Origin: Colwellia demingiae
GTDB taxonomy: Bacteria; Pseudomonadota; Gammaproteobacteria; Enterobacterales; Alteromonadaceae
Length of the DNA: 64,000 bases
Direction of reading: 5' to 3'
Assembly (NCBI RefSeq): GCF_007954275.1
Contig: NZ_VOLT01000005.1
Coordinates: 1 to 64,000, forward strand
Position numbers and translations under genes: made by a program
In this document: in pieces, positions 6,241 through 13,520 of the stretch
Position numbering within the stretch: the first letter of the stretch is position 1
Layout of the letters: every line of letters starts with the position of its first letter
Notes under the pieces: generated by a model
What the model was told of the DNA's origin: nothing
Databases searched by the model: none
What the model saw: only the letters and a program-made list of their open reading frames with translations

Positions 6241-6288
6241 CAAAGAAATTCAACGTGACTCGACATAGTGTTCATCCCCTTGTTAGGA
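6235..6288 (+). repeat. attC-like site, shortened
   Basis: It starts in the previous stop codon with TTATAACAAAG. It then has CAACGTGACTCG and CATCCCCTTGTTAGG, and its core GTTAGGA (6,282-6,288) fits GTTRRRY apart from the last base. The inner TTAGCCAAC arm is missing, so this is a shortened site. Confidence 0.55.
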
Positions 6289-6365
6289 GATTTTTTCCAT
6301 ATTAATGTATCAAGGTAAGCACTTATATTTAATAGTTTTTCTATGTAAAAAATGACGAGGTTGTA

Positions 6366-7040
6366 ATGAAACGACATATAATATTATTTGACATAAATGA
6401 GACGGTACTTAATCTCAGTGCATTGAAACCCAAGTTCAAAGTAACTTTTGGTGACGAAAGCGTGATGGCAACCTGGTTTTCTATGCTTTTGCACTCATCT
6501 ACGGTTTGTATCATGACAAATGTAAAGACTGACTTTGCTACCTTAGCGGGTACTATGCTTGAATCGATTGCTGCTCGCTTGGGTGTAGAACTGTCTCAGA
6601 CAGCGCGTGATGATATTCTTAGTGGTTTTGCTAACCTTCCCCCCCACAATGATATTAAACCAGCGTTAGCTCAGTTAAAATCTGCCGGTTTTCGCACAGT
6701 AGCTTTTTCAAATTCATCGCTCAATCTGATATCAACTCAAATTACCAATGCAGGCTTAATGGAATACTTTGACGATATAATTTCAGTTGAAGAAACGGGA
6801 AGCTTTAAGCCTGATGCTACTGTCTATAAATTCGCAGCTAAAAAATTGAAGCAACCACTGGAGTCTTTGAGGCTGGTAGCTACTCACGATTGGGACACCC
6901 ATGGTGCTTTATCCGTAGGAATGAGAGCAGCTTACATTAATCGTTCAGGAGCTATTTATCATCCGCTGTACCGCCGACCTGATATTTGTGCAACAACAAT
7001 GGAAGATATCGTGAAACTAATTATCGAAAAAGATGATTAA
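6366..7040 (+). CDS. Haloacid dehalogenase type II family hydrolase
   Basis: A 224-residue HAD-superfamily protein closest to the type II 2-haloacid dehalogenases. Motif I is LFDINETVLNLSALKPKF, which matches the family opening (FDVNETLLDLSAL). An alpha-helical cap (about 20-95) follows. Motif II is the SNSS in VAFSNSS, motif III the lysine in GSFKPD, and motif IV VATHDWDTHGALSVGMRAAYINR. Whether it acts on haloacids or another small substrate cannot be told. GACGAGG upstream is a good ribosome binding site. It is a one-gene cassette between attC-like remnants. Confidence 0.85.
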   Translation: MKRHIILFDINETVLNLSALKPKFKVTFGDESVMATWFSMLLHSSTVCIMTNVKTDFATLAGTMLESIAARLGVELSQTARDDILSGFANLPPHNDIKPALAQLKSAGFRTVAFSNSSLNLISTQITNAGLMEYFDDIISVEETGSFKPDATVYKFAAKKLKQPLESLRLVATHDWDTHGALSVGMRAAYINRSGAIYHPLYRRPDICATTMEDIVKLIIEKDD

Positions 7041-7058
7041 AATAAAATATCAAAAGCA

Positions 7059-7102
7059 CTTAACACGAAACCAACCCCTTGGTTATTTATAAGACGTTAA
7101 AT
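7059..7102 (+). repeat. attC-like site, shortened
   Basis: CACTTAACACGAAACCAACC, CTTGGTTAT and the core GTTAAAT (7,096-7,102), a perfect GTTRRRY. ACCAACC and GGTT make short arms. The following 50 bases before the next site hold no gene. Confidence 0.5.
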
Positions 7103-7151
7103 GCTAAAACATAAATATGAATTAATAGGTAGATTTTGGAGCAAATCTAGC

Positions 7152-7240
7152 AAATAACTCAAATAGGACTAGATAACGCGTGTTGTGCACTCAGCTCAAA
7201 TTTAGCCCTCAATATTTAGCCTCTTGAGGAGGCCTTGGGA
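7152..7240 (+). repeat. attC-like site
   Basis: AAATAACTC, ATAGGACTAGATAACGCG, a TGTGCACTCAGC centre, AAATTTAGCCCTCAATAT, TTAGCCTCTTGAGGAGGC and a degenerate core CTTGGGA (7,234-7,240). The next gene starts 6 bases later. Confidence 0.65.
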
Positions 7241-7245
7241 TACAA

Positions 7246-7824
7246 ATGTCAGAGTTTTCATCTCTACTCAACGAAGTAAGACGCTGCACCATTTGTGCAT
7301 CTCAATTATCACACGGGGTACGACCTGTTCTACAGGTGCATCCGAAGGCAAAGATTTTGATTGCTGGTCAAGCTCCAGGTCTGAAGGTTCATACTTCAGG
7401 CGTGCCTTTTGATGATGCAAGCGGTAAACGTTTACGTGAGTGGTTGGGAGTAACGCGAGAAGAGTTTTATGATCCAGAAAAGGTGGCAATTTTACCTATG
7501 GGTTTTTGCTTTCCTGGATCAGGGAAAACAGGAGATCTTGCGCCACGAAAAGAGTGCGCGCCAGCTTGGAGAGAGAAAATTCTTGCTCACCTTACGCAAA
7601 TAGAGGTCACTATTGTGCTTGGCAGTTATGCGCAAAAATACCACATGGGCGTAAAGAACGCTTCAGTCACTGATTTGGTTAAATCGTGGGAAACATATTG
7701 GCCAAATATTATTCCTCTTCCTCACCCTAGTCCTAGGAATAATATTTGGCTTAAGAAGAATCCATGGTTTGAGATAGAATTACTGCCATTGCTTAGAGGA
7801 CGTGTTCGAAAATCACTAAAATAG
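7246..7824 (+). CDS. Uracil-DNA glycosylase family protein (SMUG-like)
   Basis: A 192-residue member of the uracil-DNA glycosylase superfamily, which removes uracil or damaged pyrimidines from DNA. Motif 1 is ILIAGQAPGLKVHTSGVPF, the N-terminal active-site loop. Motif 2 is PLPHPSPRNNIWLKKNPWF, the DNA-intercalating loop in the SMUG style (HPSPRN). The N-terminal RRCTICA has two cysteines as in related iron-sulfur UDGs, but a full four-cysteine cluster is not evident. It is a single cassette gene between attC-like sites; carriage of a DNA-repair enzyme on a cassette is notable. An overlapping frame from 7,224 is not real. Confidence 0.8.
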   Translation: MSEFSSLLNEVRRCTICASQLSHGVRPVLQVHPKAKILIAGQAPGLKVHTSGVPFDDASGKRLREWLGVTREEFYDPEKVAILPMGFCFPGSGKTGDLAPRKECAPAWREKILAHLTQIEVTIVLGSYAQKYHMGVKNASVTDLVKSWETYWPNIIPLPHPSPRNNIWLKKNPWFEIELLPLLRGRVRKSLK

Positions 7825-7829
7825 CTTCT

Positions 7830-7926
7830 AATAACAGCTACTTTAAACGAGACAAAACAGTGATTTTGTTCCGTATCATAGCGTTTTAACTACCAATTAT
7901 TAGCCTCTTAATGAGGTGTGTTCAAC
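7830..7926 (+). repeat. attC-like site
   Basis: TAATAACAGC near the left end, AACGAGACA, ACAGTGATTTTG, a TTCCGTATCATAGCG centre, CTACCAATTAT, TTAGCCTCTTAATGAGG and a degenerate core GTTCAAC (7,920-7,926). Confidence 0.65.
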
Positions 7927-7947
7927 TTAAAATAGACTTACCTTTAC

Positions 7948-8547
7948 ATGAAAAATAAATTATTAAATGGCCAACACTTGTCCCTCAATGAACAAGTGAC
8001 TTTATTGTCTGAATTCGTCATGACAATTGATGGAATGCCCCAAATATTAGAGAAAATAAGTCACCTTCCCAACGCATGGGTTGGTGCAGGCATTATATTT
8101 CAAAATGTATGGAACGTAATTCATGGATATGATTTTAATACGTTTATAAAGGATATTGATGTTCTATATTGGGACGAGGATGATTTAAGTTGGCAGTCAG
8201 AAAACAGTTATATTCAGGCGTTAACTGAATCTCTCTCTGATATGGAAATCCCATTCGATGTCAAAAATATTGCGAGGGTACATTTATGGTATGAAGAACG
8301 CTTTGGTATACCGAAAGCTCAATATAATAGCGTTCAAGAATCAATATCTACCTGGCCTGTTATTGGTGCGTGTATGGCAATGCGGATGAACAAAGGCCGA
8401 TTAGAGTTTATAGCTCCTTTTGGATTCCAAGATATGTTTTCCCTTAGGGTGAGACCAAATAAAGTTTTGGTAAACCAAACCATTTATGAGGGCAAAGCGA
8501 TAAAATGGAAAGAACAGTGGCCTAAACTATTAGTAGAAAACTGGTAA
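7948..8547 (+). CDS. Nucleotidyltransferase-like family protein (DUF925/NTP_transf_6)
   Basis: A 199-residue cytoplasmic protein of the PF06042 family. The match is GAGIIFQNVWNVIHGYDFN then FIKDIDVLYWDEDDLSWQSE, where the family has G.A..R...W......DIDV.YFD..DLS. The conserved DID pair would bind metal in a nucleotidyltransferase-type active site; C-terminal parts (TWPVIGACMAMR, then ELIAPFGFQDMFSLRVRPN-type sequence) also fit. The N-terminus adds a helical segment. What it modifies is not known. It is the single gene of a cassette; the family is frequent on mobile DNA. Confidence 0.8.
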   Translation: MKNKLLNGQHLSLNEQVTLLSEFVMTIDGMPQILEKISHLPNAWVGAGIIFQNVWNVIHGYDFNTFIKDIDVLYWDEDDLSWQSENSYIQALTESLSDMEIPFDVKNIARVHLWYEERFGIPKAQYNSVQESISTWPVIGACMAMRMNKGRLEFIAPFGFQDMFSLRVRPNKVLVNQTIYEGKAIKWKEQWPKLLVENW

Positions 8548-8551
8548 TATT

Positions 8552-8650
8552 TCATAACAAGTTGTTAAATAAGGATAAAATATATTTGGCTTTTGCTTCT
8601 GTGTCGCTTATTCTAGTTACCTGAATTTTGCCCAATATTTGGGTGTTATT
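8552..8650 (+). repeat. attC-like site
   Basis: CATAACAAGTTGTTAAATAA, AGGATA, TTTGGCTTTTG, a CTTCTGTGTCGCTTA centre, TTGCCCAATATTTGGGT and core GTTATTT (8,644-8,650). The order of blocks agrees with the other sites. Confidence 0.7.
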
Positions 8651-8688
8651 TTTTAAACAAATAAACGTAGTAGTTAAGGATTGTATAT

Positions 8689-9537
8689 ATGTCAGCATTG
8701 ATTCTAGATGGGAAAAGCGTTACTAAAAAGTCTGAAGAAGATTTGCGCTCAAGAGTTGCACGCCTTAAGAAACTGAGTAATGGTGCCGTTCCTATATTAG
8801 CCACAATTCTAGTGGGAAATGACCCTTCATCGGCAACCTATGTAAAAATGAAGTCGAATGCTTGTACCCGAGTTGGTATGGACTCATTGAAAATTGAAAT
8901 GTCTGAAGAGACAACCACAGAAGAGTTACTGGCTGAAATTGCAAAACTTAATGCCAATCCAAATATTCATGGCATTCTTTTACAGCACCCTGTACCACCA
9001 CAAATTAATGAAAGACAGTGCTTTGATTCCATAGATTTATCTAAAGATGTTGACGGGGTAACTTGTTGGGGTTTCGGTCGAATGGCAATGAATGAAACCT
9101 CTTATGGCAGCGCTACGCCAAAAGGAATAATTCGAATTTTAGAGGCATATGATATCCCGCTAGAAGGGAAACATGCTGTTGTGGTTGGTAGAAGTCCTAT
9201 TCTTGGTAAACCAATGGCAATGATGCTGCTTAATAAAAACTGCACGGTTACTATTTGTCATTCAAAAACAGTTGGTCTTGATAAAATCATCAAGAATGCA
9301 GATATCATTGTAGGCGCGGTAGGTAAGCCAGAATTCATAAAAGCGGCTTGGATCAAAGATGATGCCGTAGTGATAGATGCTGGCTATCACGAAGGTGGTG
9401 TCGGAGATATTGAGTTAGAACCTCTTATGAATCGAGTTAAAGCATATACGCCTGTACCTGGAGGCGTAGGGCCAATGACCATAAACACCTTGATCTATCA
9501 GACTGTTGAAGCATGTGAATTAAAATTAGAAAAATAG
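8689..9537 (+). CDS. folD: Bifunctional methylenetetrahydrofolate dehydrogenase/cyclohydrolase (FolD)
   Basis: A 282-residue enzyme that interconverts methylene-, methenyl- and 10-formyl-tetrahydrofolate in the cytoplasm. The catalytic YVKMK (Y..xK) near residue 50, the glutamine in LLQHPVPP near residue 100, the aspartate in KDVDGVT and the NADP loop [13 protein letters not shown] are all present, as is the C-terminal [10 protein letters not shown]. It differs from usual FolD in reading QHPVP where most have QLPLP, a form found in a divergent subgroup. AAGGA lies in front of the ATG. Being inside a cassette array it is probably a second copy beside a housekeeping folD, but the rest of the genome is not visible. 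Confidence 0.9.
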   Translation: MSALILDGKSVTKKSEEDLRSRVARLKKLSNGAVPILATILVGNDPSSATYVKMKSNACTRVGMDSLKIEMSEETTTEELLAEIAKLNANPNIHGILLQHPVPPQINERQCFDSIDLSKDVDGVTCWGFGRMAMNETSYGSATPKGIIRILEAYDIPLEGKHAVVVGRSPILGKPMAMMLLNKNCTVTICHSKTVGLDKIIKNADIIVGAVGKPEFIKAAWIKDDAVVIDAGYHEGGVGDIELEPLMNRVKAYTPVPGGVGPMTINTLIYQTVEACELKLEK

Positions 9538-9545
9538 CGTATCCC

Positions 9546-9648
9546 CATCGATGACTAATAATTCATTGAAAGGACAAAAATAGTTAGTTTTTGTCCTTAG
9601 TCATCGATGCTTAACTAGCTATTCTGTCCGCTTAGATGAGCGTTAGGT
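9546..9648 (+). repeat. attC-like site with long perfect stem
   Basis: Arms CATCGATGACTAA (9,546-9,558) and TTAGTCATCGATG (9,597-9,609) pair perfectly over 13 bases. Inside them AGGACAAAAA (9,571-9,580) pairs with TTTTTGTCCT (9,588-9,597), leaving a 12-base bulge on the left arm and a 7-base loop. To the right lie CCGCTTAGATGAGC and the perfect core GTTAGGT (9,642-9,648). The stem is longer than in the other sites. There is no T run outside it, so a terminator role is less likely. Confidence 0.65.
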
Positions 9649-9670
9649 AACACGGAGGTTTTATCAAAAT

Positions 9671-10090
9671 ATGAATGTCTTTTTAATTATTGCTGGTACC
9701 TTAAATGCAATAATCGCCATTATTCATATTGGTTGTATTTACTTTGGTGCTCCTTGGTACCGATTCTTCGGCGCTGGAGAGAAAATGGCCGTGCTTGCTG
9801 AGCGAGGTAGTATTCAACCCACCTTAATCACCAGTGGTATTGTGCTTGTTCTCTCCCTTTGGTCTCTTTATGCCTTTTCTGCGGCAGGTGTTACTTTTCG
9901 CTTACCTTTAATCCGTTTAGCCCTTATTCTGATTACACTAATTTATTTCGTTCGCGGTATTGCTGGTTTCTTTTTTGTTAGTGCTCCAATGGGACGTTCT
10001 CCTGAGTTTTGGGTGTGGAGTTCATTGATTTGTTTATGTTTTGGTATTATTCACCTCATCGGCTTAAAACAGCAGTGGGCAAGTCTATAA
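9671..10090 (+). CDS. Four-helix membrane protein, cassette gene
   Basis: A 139-residue integral membrane protein with four hydrophobic segments (about residues 3-22, 50-70, 79-101 and 112-132). Conserved-looking features are an IHIGCIYFGAPWYRFFGAG loop after helix 1 and FVSAPMGRSPEFWVWSS before helix 4, patterns common to a widespread uncharacterised bacterial membrane family. CACGGAGG is a strong ribosome binding site 10 bases upstream. Function unknown. Confidence 0.75.
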   Translation: MNVFLIIAGTLNAIIAIIHIGCIYFGAPWYRFFGAGEKMAVLAERGSIQPTLITSGIVLVLSLWSLYAFSAAGVTFRLPLIRLALILITLIYFVRGIAGFFFVSAPMGRSPEFWVWSSLICLCFGIIHLIGLKQQWASL

Positions 10091-10119
10091 ACAAAGTGAA
10101 ATCAAGCAATCAAAAAAAT

Positions 10120-10201
10120 AAAAAAATACAAAAATACAGTTATTTGTATTCGTTCCTCAAATTTTGGTCAACAATATTTAAGCCTTTATTAGGGCTTTAA
10201 C
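10120..10201 (+). repeat. attC-like site, left part degenerate
   Basis: ACAGTTATTTG, a TTCGTTCCTCAAA centre, TTTTGGTCAACAATATT, TAAGCCTTTATTAGGGC and a degenerate core CTTTAAC (10,195-10,201). The left side is an A-rich low-complexity tract with no clear left core. Confidence 0.6.
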
Positions 10202-10217
10202 AACAAAGGATAATTAA

Positions 10218-10613
10218 ATGGTTGGGGAAACTAATTTAAATAAGCTGCTAGCATCTATGTCACCTAGTTTGATACCTGGTGAGTACGTATTTTGTTCAGT
10301 TGAAGGTGATTACCTTGATTTTAATGCGTTATCGCCATTAGCTTCTTTTCGAGAATCAGAAGGGTTAACTTTAGTAATATCTAAAGAAATGGCTATGGCT
10401 AATCAACTTCCATTTGAATCTGTATTTAGAGGGATAACCTTAACCGTACATTCGAGTCTTGATGCGGTAGGTCTAACGGCTGCAGTTTCGGGTAAGTTGG
10501 CAGCAAATAATATTAGCGCTAATGTAATAGCCGCTTATTATCACGACCATATATTTGTTCAAACGGATAAGGCTGAGTTAGCAATGAAAGTCTTAAATGA
10601 ATTTTGTAGCTAA
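10218..10613 (+). CDS. ACT domain-containing protein
   Basis: A 131-residue cytoplasmic protein made of two ACT-type halves (the ACT_3/DUF2241 plus ACT_7 arrangement). The first half reads GEYVFCSVEGDYLDFNALSP then EGLTLVISKEMA; the second begins FRGITLTVHSSLDAVGLTAA and contains AANNISANVIAAYYHDHIFV, the typical ligand-binding strand-helix-strand. ACT pairs usually bind amino acids; no catalytic domain is attached, so a binding or regulatory role is inferred. The ribosome binding site is AAAGGA. A single cassette gene. Confidence 0.85.
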   Translation: MVGETNLNKLLASMSPSLIPGEYVFCSVEGDYLDFNALSPLASFRESEGLTLVISKEMAMANQLPFESVFRGITLTVHSSLDAVGLTAAVSGKLAANNISANVIAAYYHDHIFVQTDKAELAMKVLNEFCS

Positions 10614-10702
10614 CAGGTAAACCAAATAGACAGTGACAGTTGGCTTCGTTCTTTCTTCACTCTTTTAGTCAATTATTATCAGTTGCTTAATAAAGCTAAG
10701 TT
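10610..10702 (+). repeat. attC-like site
   Basis: It overlaps the ACT gene stop. GCTAACAGG, ATAGACAGTGACAGTTGGCT, TTCGTTCTTTCTTCACTC, TTTTAGTCAATTATTATCAG and a degenerate right end near AGCTAAGTTT. The inner arms are GTTGGCT with AGTCAAT (imperfect). Confidence 0.65.
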
Positions 10703-10715
10703 TATCCGAGGTTTT

Positions 10716-10943
10716 GTGAATAATTTTACTATCAGTCGTATCAATACAAGCTTAGGTATTTTCCGCATTGCCGGTTTTTGGTGTAATGAAAATGAGAACG
10801 CTTGTAAAATAGATATAACCTCAATTGAGATTATGGGCACAGATGGCTGGGTTTTACTAAATCACGCTAGTGATGATGTTATTAGTTTAATTGCAGAGTT
10901 GACCCCTACCCTTTCCGCTCACTTACTCGTTAAGAGTACGTAA
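10716..10943 (+). CDS. Small hypothetical protein, cassette gene
   Basis: A 75-residue soluble protein with no recognised family. The frame is open from a TTG at 10,683, but that part overlaps the attC-like site; the GTG at 10,716 with CGAGG 5 bases upstream is the better start. It has two cysteines (FWCNENENACKIDI) and a strand-rich middle (SIEIMGTDGWVLLNH) ahead of a C-terminal helix. No clear attC site separates it from the OsmC gene. Confidence 0.55.
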   Translation: MNNFTISRINTSLGIFRIAGFWCNENENACKIDITSIEIMGTDGWVLLNHASDDVISLIAELTPTLSAHLLVKST

Positions 10944-11012
10944 AAAAAGATGTAATTCATTATGATACTCGACAACTGCAGTGTTCATGCTTCGTTATTT
11001 TAAAGGAAAAAT

Positions 11013-11408
11013 ATGACTATTAATGTTACTTGGCAAGGAGATTGCCGCTTCAATATTGTTACAGAAGATGGGTTTGAGGTTTTCATTGATGCTGATAGTA
11101 AATCAGCACCTTGCCCGACGGAAATATTATTATCTGCATTAGGCTCGTGTAGTGCGACCGATGTGGCGCTTTACTTCAAAGATAATGCTATTGAACTTAA
11201 AGCGCTTAATAACCGTTTAACGTATCAACTGACAGAGAGTGAACCTAGATTATATAAATCGGTCAATTTACATTTTTCGATTGAAGCTAAGGTTACTGAA
11301 TCTCAAGTTAACATAGCAATAGAAGAAGCCATCAATAAATATTGTCATGTTTGTTTAATGTTACAACCAACAATTGATATTACTTATTCGATTGAAATCA
11401 TTAATTAA
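11013..11408 (+). CDS. OsmC family protein
   Basis: A 131-residue cytoplasmic protein of the OsmC/Ohr superfamily, thiol peroxidases that reduce organic hydroperoxides. The family core is seen in APCPTEILLSALGSCSATDV, where the first reactive cysteine sits in GSC, and in INKYCHVCLMLQ, which holds the second cysteine. The middle contains ESEPRLYKSVNLHFSIEA, the typical substrate-pocket strand. This is the YhfA-like rather than the Ohr-like branch, judging by length. AAAGGA precedes the ATG. Confidence 0.85.
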   Translation: MTINVTWQGDCRFNIVTEDGFEVFIDADSKSAPCPTEILLSALGSCSATDVALYFKDNAIELKALNNRLTYQLTESEPRLYKSVNLHFSIEAKVTESQVNIAIEEAINKYCHVCLMLQPTIDITYSIEIIN

Positions 11409-11417
11409 TAAATTTAC

Positions 11418-11460
11418 ATTTAACAAAGTCATCAACACGATTATCACATTAGGCATTTAT
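11418..11460 (+). repeat. Possible attC-like remnant
   Basis: TTTAACAAAG, CAACACGA and TTAGGCATTTAT echo blocks of the shortened sites at 6,235 and 7,059, but no true core is present. It lies just before the inverted-repeat element. Weak support. Confidence 0.3.
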
Positions 11461-11475
11461 TGTAATAATTGCGTA

Positions 11476-11742
11476 TATACCCATGATACTTCAAGATGCG
11501 AGTTTCAAGATGACTGTGCGATTTATGATCGAGGCGCCTCTTTTTATTAAGGGTTGTTCCCTTAAAAAGAGAGGCAACGAAGAGCATTATTCGCTCAGAC
11601 ATCCCCGTAGGGCTGGTTTAGAAGCGCTTTATGCTACGTTATTAATTTCGATAAAGGAACAACCATTACCTTCAATCAATACCTTGCCTAAATACGCTTC
11701 TAATTCCAGCTGAATCCTGTATCTTGAGGTAACATGGGTATA
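11476..11742. mobile_element. MITE-like element, copy 1
   Basis: A 267-base non-coding element bounded by TATACCCATG and CATGGGTATA. The terminal inverted repeats extend over about 22 bases (TATACCCATGATACTTCAAG against TATACCCATGTTACCTCAAG). A nearly identical copy lies in the opposite orientation at 17,750-18,015. It contains an internal hairpin-forming stretch (AAGGGTTGTTCCCTT). No transposase gene is present. An open frame from 11,483 to 11,713 is an accident of the element. It sits between the OsmC gene and the DUF4350 gene. Confidence 0.8.
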
Positions 11743-11805
11743 AGAGAATAAAAAGGACATATATTCTTCTATGGTCAACTTTACTTTCAGAATAAGGATA
11801 CTCTT

Positions 11806-12711
11806 GTGGTTAAATTAATATCTAGCTTTATGATATTTATGTCATTATCTATTCATGCGCAACAACTCGGTGATAGCAATTTTAAAGCTAAAAACACCAT
11901 TAAGACATTTTCACCCGCAGAATCCCCTGTAGTACTCTTAGATGAAGCCCATCATAACTTTCATACGATGGATGGCAGGTATCGACCATTTGTTGATATA
12001 TTGCAAAGTGATGGTTATTTAGTTAAAAAACACAAAGAGATCTTCACCAAAAAATCATTAGCCCATGCTGACATCTTAATAATATCTAATGCATTGAGCG
12101 TAAAAAACGTAGAAAAATGGAGTTTACCTAATTACTCTGCATTTTCAAGAAACGAAATTGAGGCTGTTTATCAATGGGTAAAAAACGGCGGCTCACTCTT
12201 TCTAATTGCTGACCATATGCCATTCCCTAAAGCTGCAGAGGATATGGCTGCTATCTTTGGCTTTCAATTTAATAATGGCTATGTCGAAGACTTAACTAAC
12301 AAAGCACAGCTATTTGAAAAAGATAAAGGTACTTTACTTGCCCATCCTATTTTGAAAGGTACTGGTCTAAAAGAAGAGATTAAATCGGTAAAAGCATTTA
12401 CTGGGCAAGCTTTTCTGTCTCCGCCAAACGCTAAACCTTTACTTGTTTTTGGTGATTCTGCAATTTCATATATGCCGACAAAGTCATGGGAGTTTCCTGA
12501 CGATACACCTGAAATATCAGTTAAGGGTTGGAATCAAGGTGCTACATTGGAGTTTGATAAAGGCAGAATTGTAGTGTTCGGTGAAGCTGCAATGTTTACT
12601 GCGCAAGTCAGTGGGAAAGCAAAAAGAAAGATGGGCGTTATTGCTAAAGGTGCTGAACAAAATGAACAGTTTTTATTAAATATTATGCTTTGGTTATCAA
12701 GAGAAATTTAG
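11806..12711 (+). CDS. DUF4350-like secreted protein
   Basis: A 301-residue protein with a signal peptide (about residues 1-19, ending IHAQ). The body matches the DUF4350 / glutamine-amidotransferase-like pattern: VVLLDEAHHNFHTMDGRYRPFVDILQ-type opening, then ADILIISNAL, AVYQWVKNGGSLFLIADHMPF and GRIVVFGEAAMF near the end. The usual catalytic cysteine of class I amidotransferases is not evident, so it is probably a binding domain. Start GTG at 11,806 with AAGGA in front. It may be transported or act at the cell envelope; function unknown. No attC-like site flanks it. Confidence 0.75.
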   Translation: MVKLISSFMIFMSLSIHAQQLGDSNFKAKNTIKTFSPAESPVVLLDEAHHNFHTMDGRYRPFVDILQSDGYLVKKHKEIFTKKSLAHADILIISNALSVKNVEKWSLPNYSAFSRNEIEAVYQWVKNGGSLFLIADHMPFPKAAEDMAAIFGFQFNNGYVEDLTNKAQLFEKDKGTLLAHPILKGTGLKEEIKSVKAFTGQAFLSPPNAKPLLVFGDSAISYMPTKSWEFPDDTPEISVKGWNQGATLEFDKGRIVVFGEAAMFTAQVSGKAKRKMGVIAKGAEQNEQFLLNIMLWLSREI

Positions 12712-12801
12712 CTGATAATATTTATCCCAACAATAACAATAACGGCGTTATTATTTATTCAACATTAGCGCTCATTTCTACGATTAATAAAGGTATTTTA
12801 T

Positions 12802-13458
12802 ATGGATATAAGTTTATTTGGTATTTTCGTAACGGTTGCCATAGCGCATTTTCTTGCCTTATTAAGCCCTGGACCAGATTTCGTGCTTGTTGTAAAAAGC
12901 GCAATCAGAAACGAAGGTAAAAACGCCATTGGTGTTGCGCTGGGTATAGCATCTGCCAACGCATTATATATTGGCTTGTGTTTAATTGGTGTCGGTTCTA
13001 TTTTAGCAGCTTCAGTAACGATAATGGTTGTACTAAAAATTATTGGAGGACTGTTTCTAATTTATCTTGCGGTGCAAGCTTTACGTGCTAGTAAAAGTTC
13101 ATACAACAATTTTGAGTTGGCTGAGTCGACTAACGATACTTCCAATAAATCAACTTTTTTAAAGGAATTCATTACTGGATTTATGTCTGGAATATTAAAT
13201 CCAAAGAATTTATTATTTTACCTGAGTCTATTTACAGTCGTTCTCACACCTGACGTAGGTTTTGCTTTTAAGTTGGGATTAGGTATCTGGATGACCGTGG
13301 TTGTCTTTTTATGGGACTTAGCCATTATTTATCTTCTTTCAACTAGTACAATACGACGTAAGTTTACCAAAGCCGCCTATTACATTGATAAGGTTACCGG
13401 TGCATTATTAGGACTTATTGGTTTGGCTATTGTAAAGTCAGCATTAGTGAAACAGTAA
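12802..13458 (+). CDS. LysE/RhtB family amino acid exporter
   Basis: A 218-residue inner-membrane protein with six hydrophobic segments. The N-terminal signature HFLALLSPGPDFVLVVKSAI is that of the LysE/RhtB family, which exports amino acids or their derivatives; FITGFMSGILNPKNLLFYLS is the second conserved segment. The family is promiscuous, so the substrate (threonine, homoserine, others) cannot be fixed. AAAGG lies in front of the ATG. It stands 90 bases downstream of the DUF4350 gene and 62 bases before the PhzF gene. Confidence 0.88.
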   Translation: MDISLFGIFVTVAIAHFLALLSPGPDFVLVVKSAIRNEGKNAIGVALGIASANALYIGLCLIGVGSILAASVTIMVVLKIIGGLFLIYLAVQALRASKSSYNNFELAESTNDTSNKSTFLKEFITGFMSGILNPKNLLFYLSLFTVVLTPDVGFAFKLGLGIWMTVVVFLWDLAIIYLLSTSTIRRKFTKAAYYIDKVTGALLGLIGLAIVKSALVKQ

Positions 13459-13520
13459 AAAATGCAGATAATCAAGAAAGATTCAAAACAGTGTTATCAA
13501 AAATTATCCATTGGAGTTTC

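Noticed and set aside
11483..11713. Open frame of 76 codons inside the inverted-repeat element
   Set aside because: It follows the element's repeats, has no ribosome binding site and no protein-like composition, and the second copy of the element carries small length changes that break the frame.
12690..12920. Open frame of 76 codons overlapping the LysE gene start
   Set aside because: It lies in another frame over the end of the DUF4350 gene and the start of the LysE gene, both of which are well supported.
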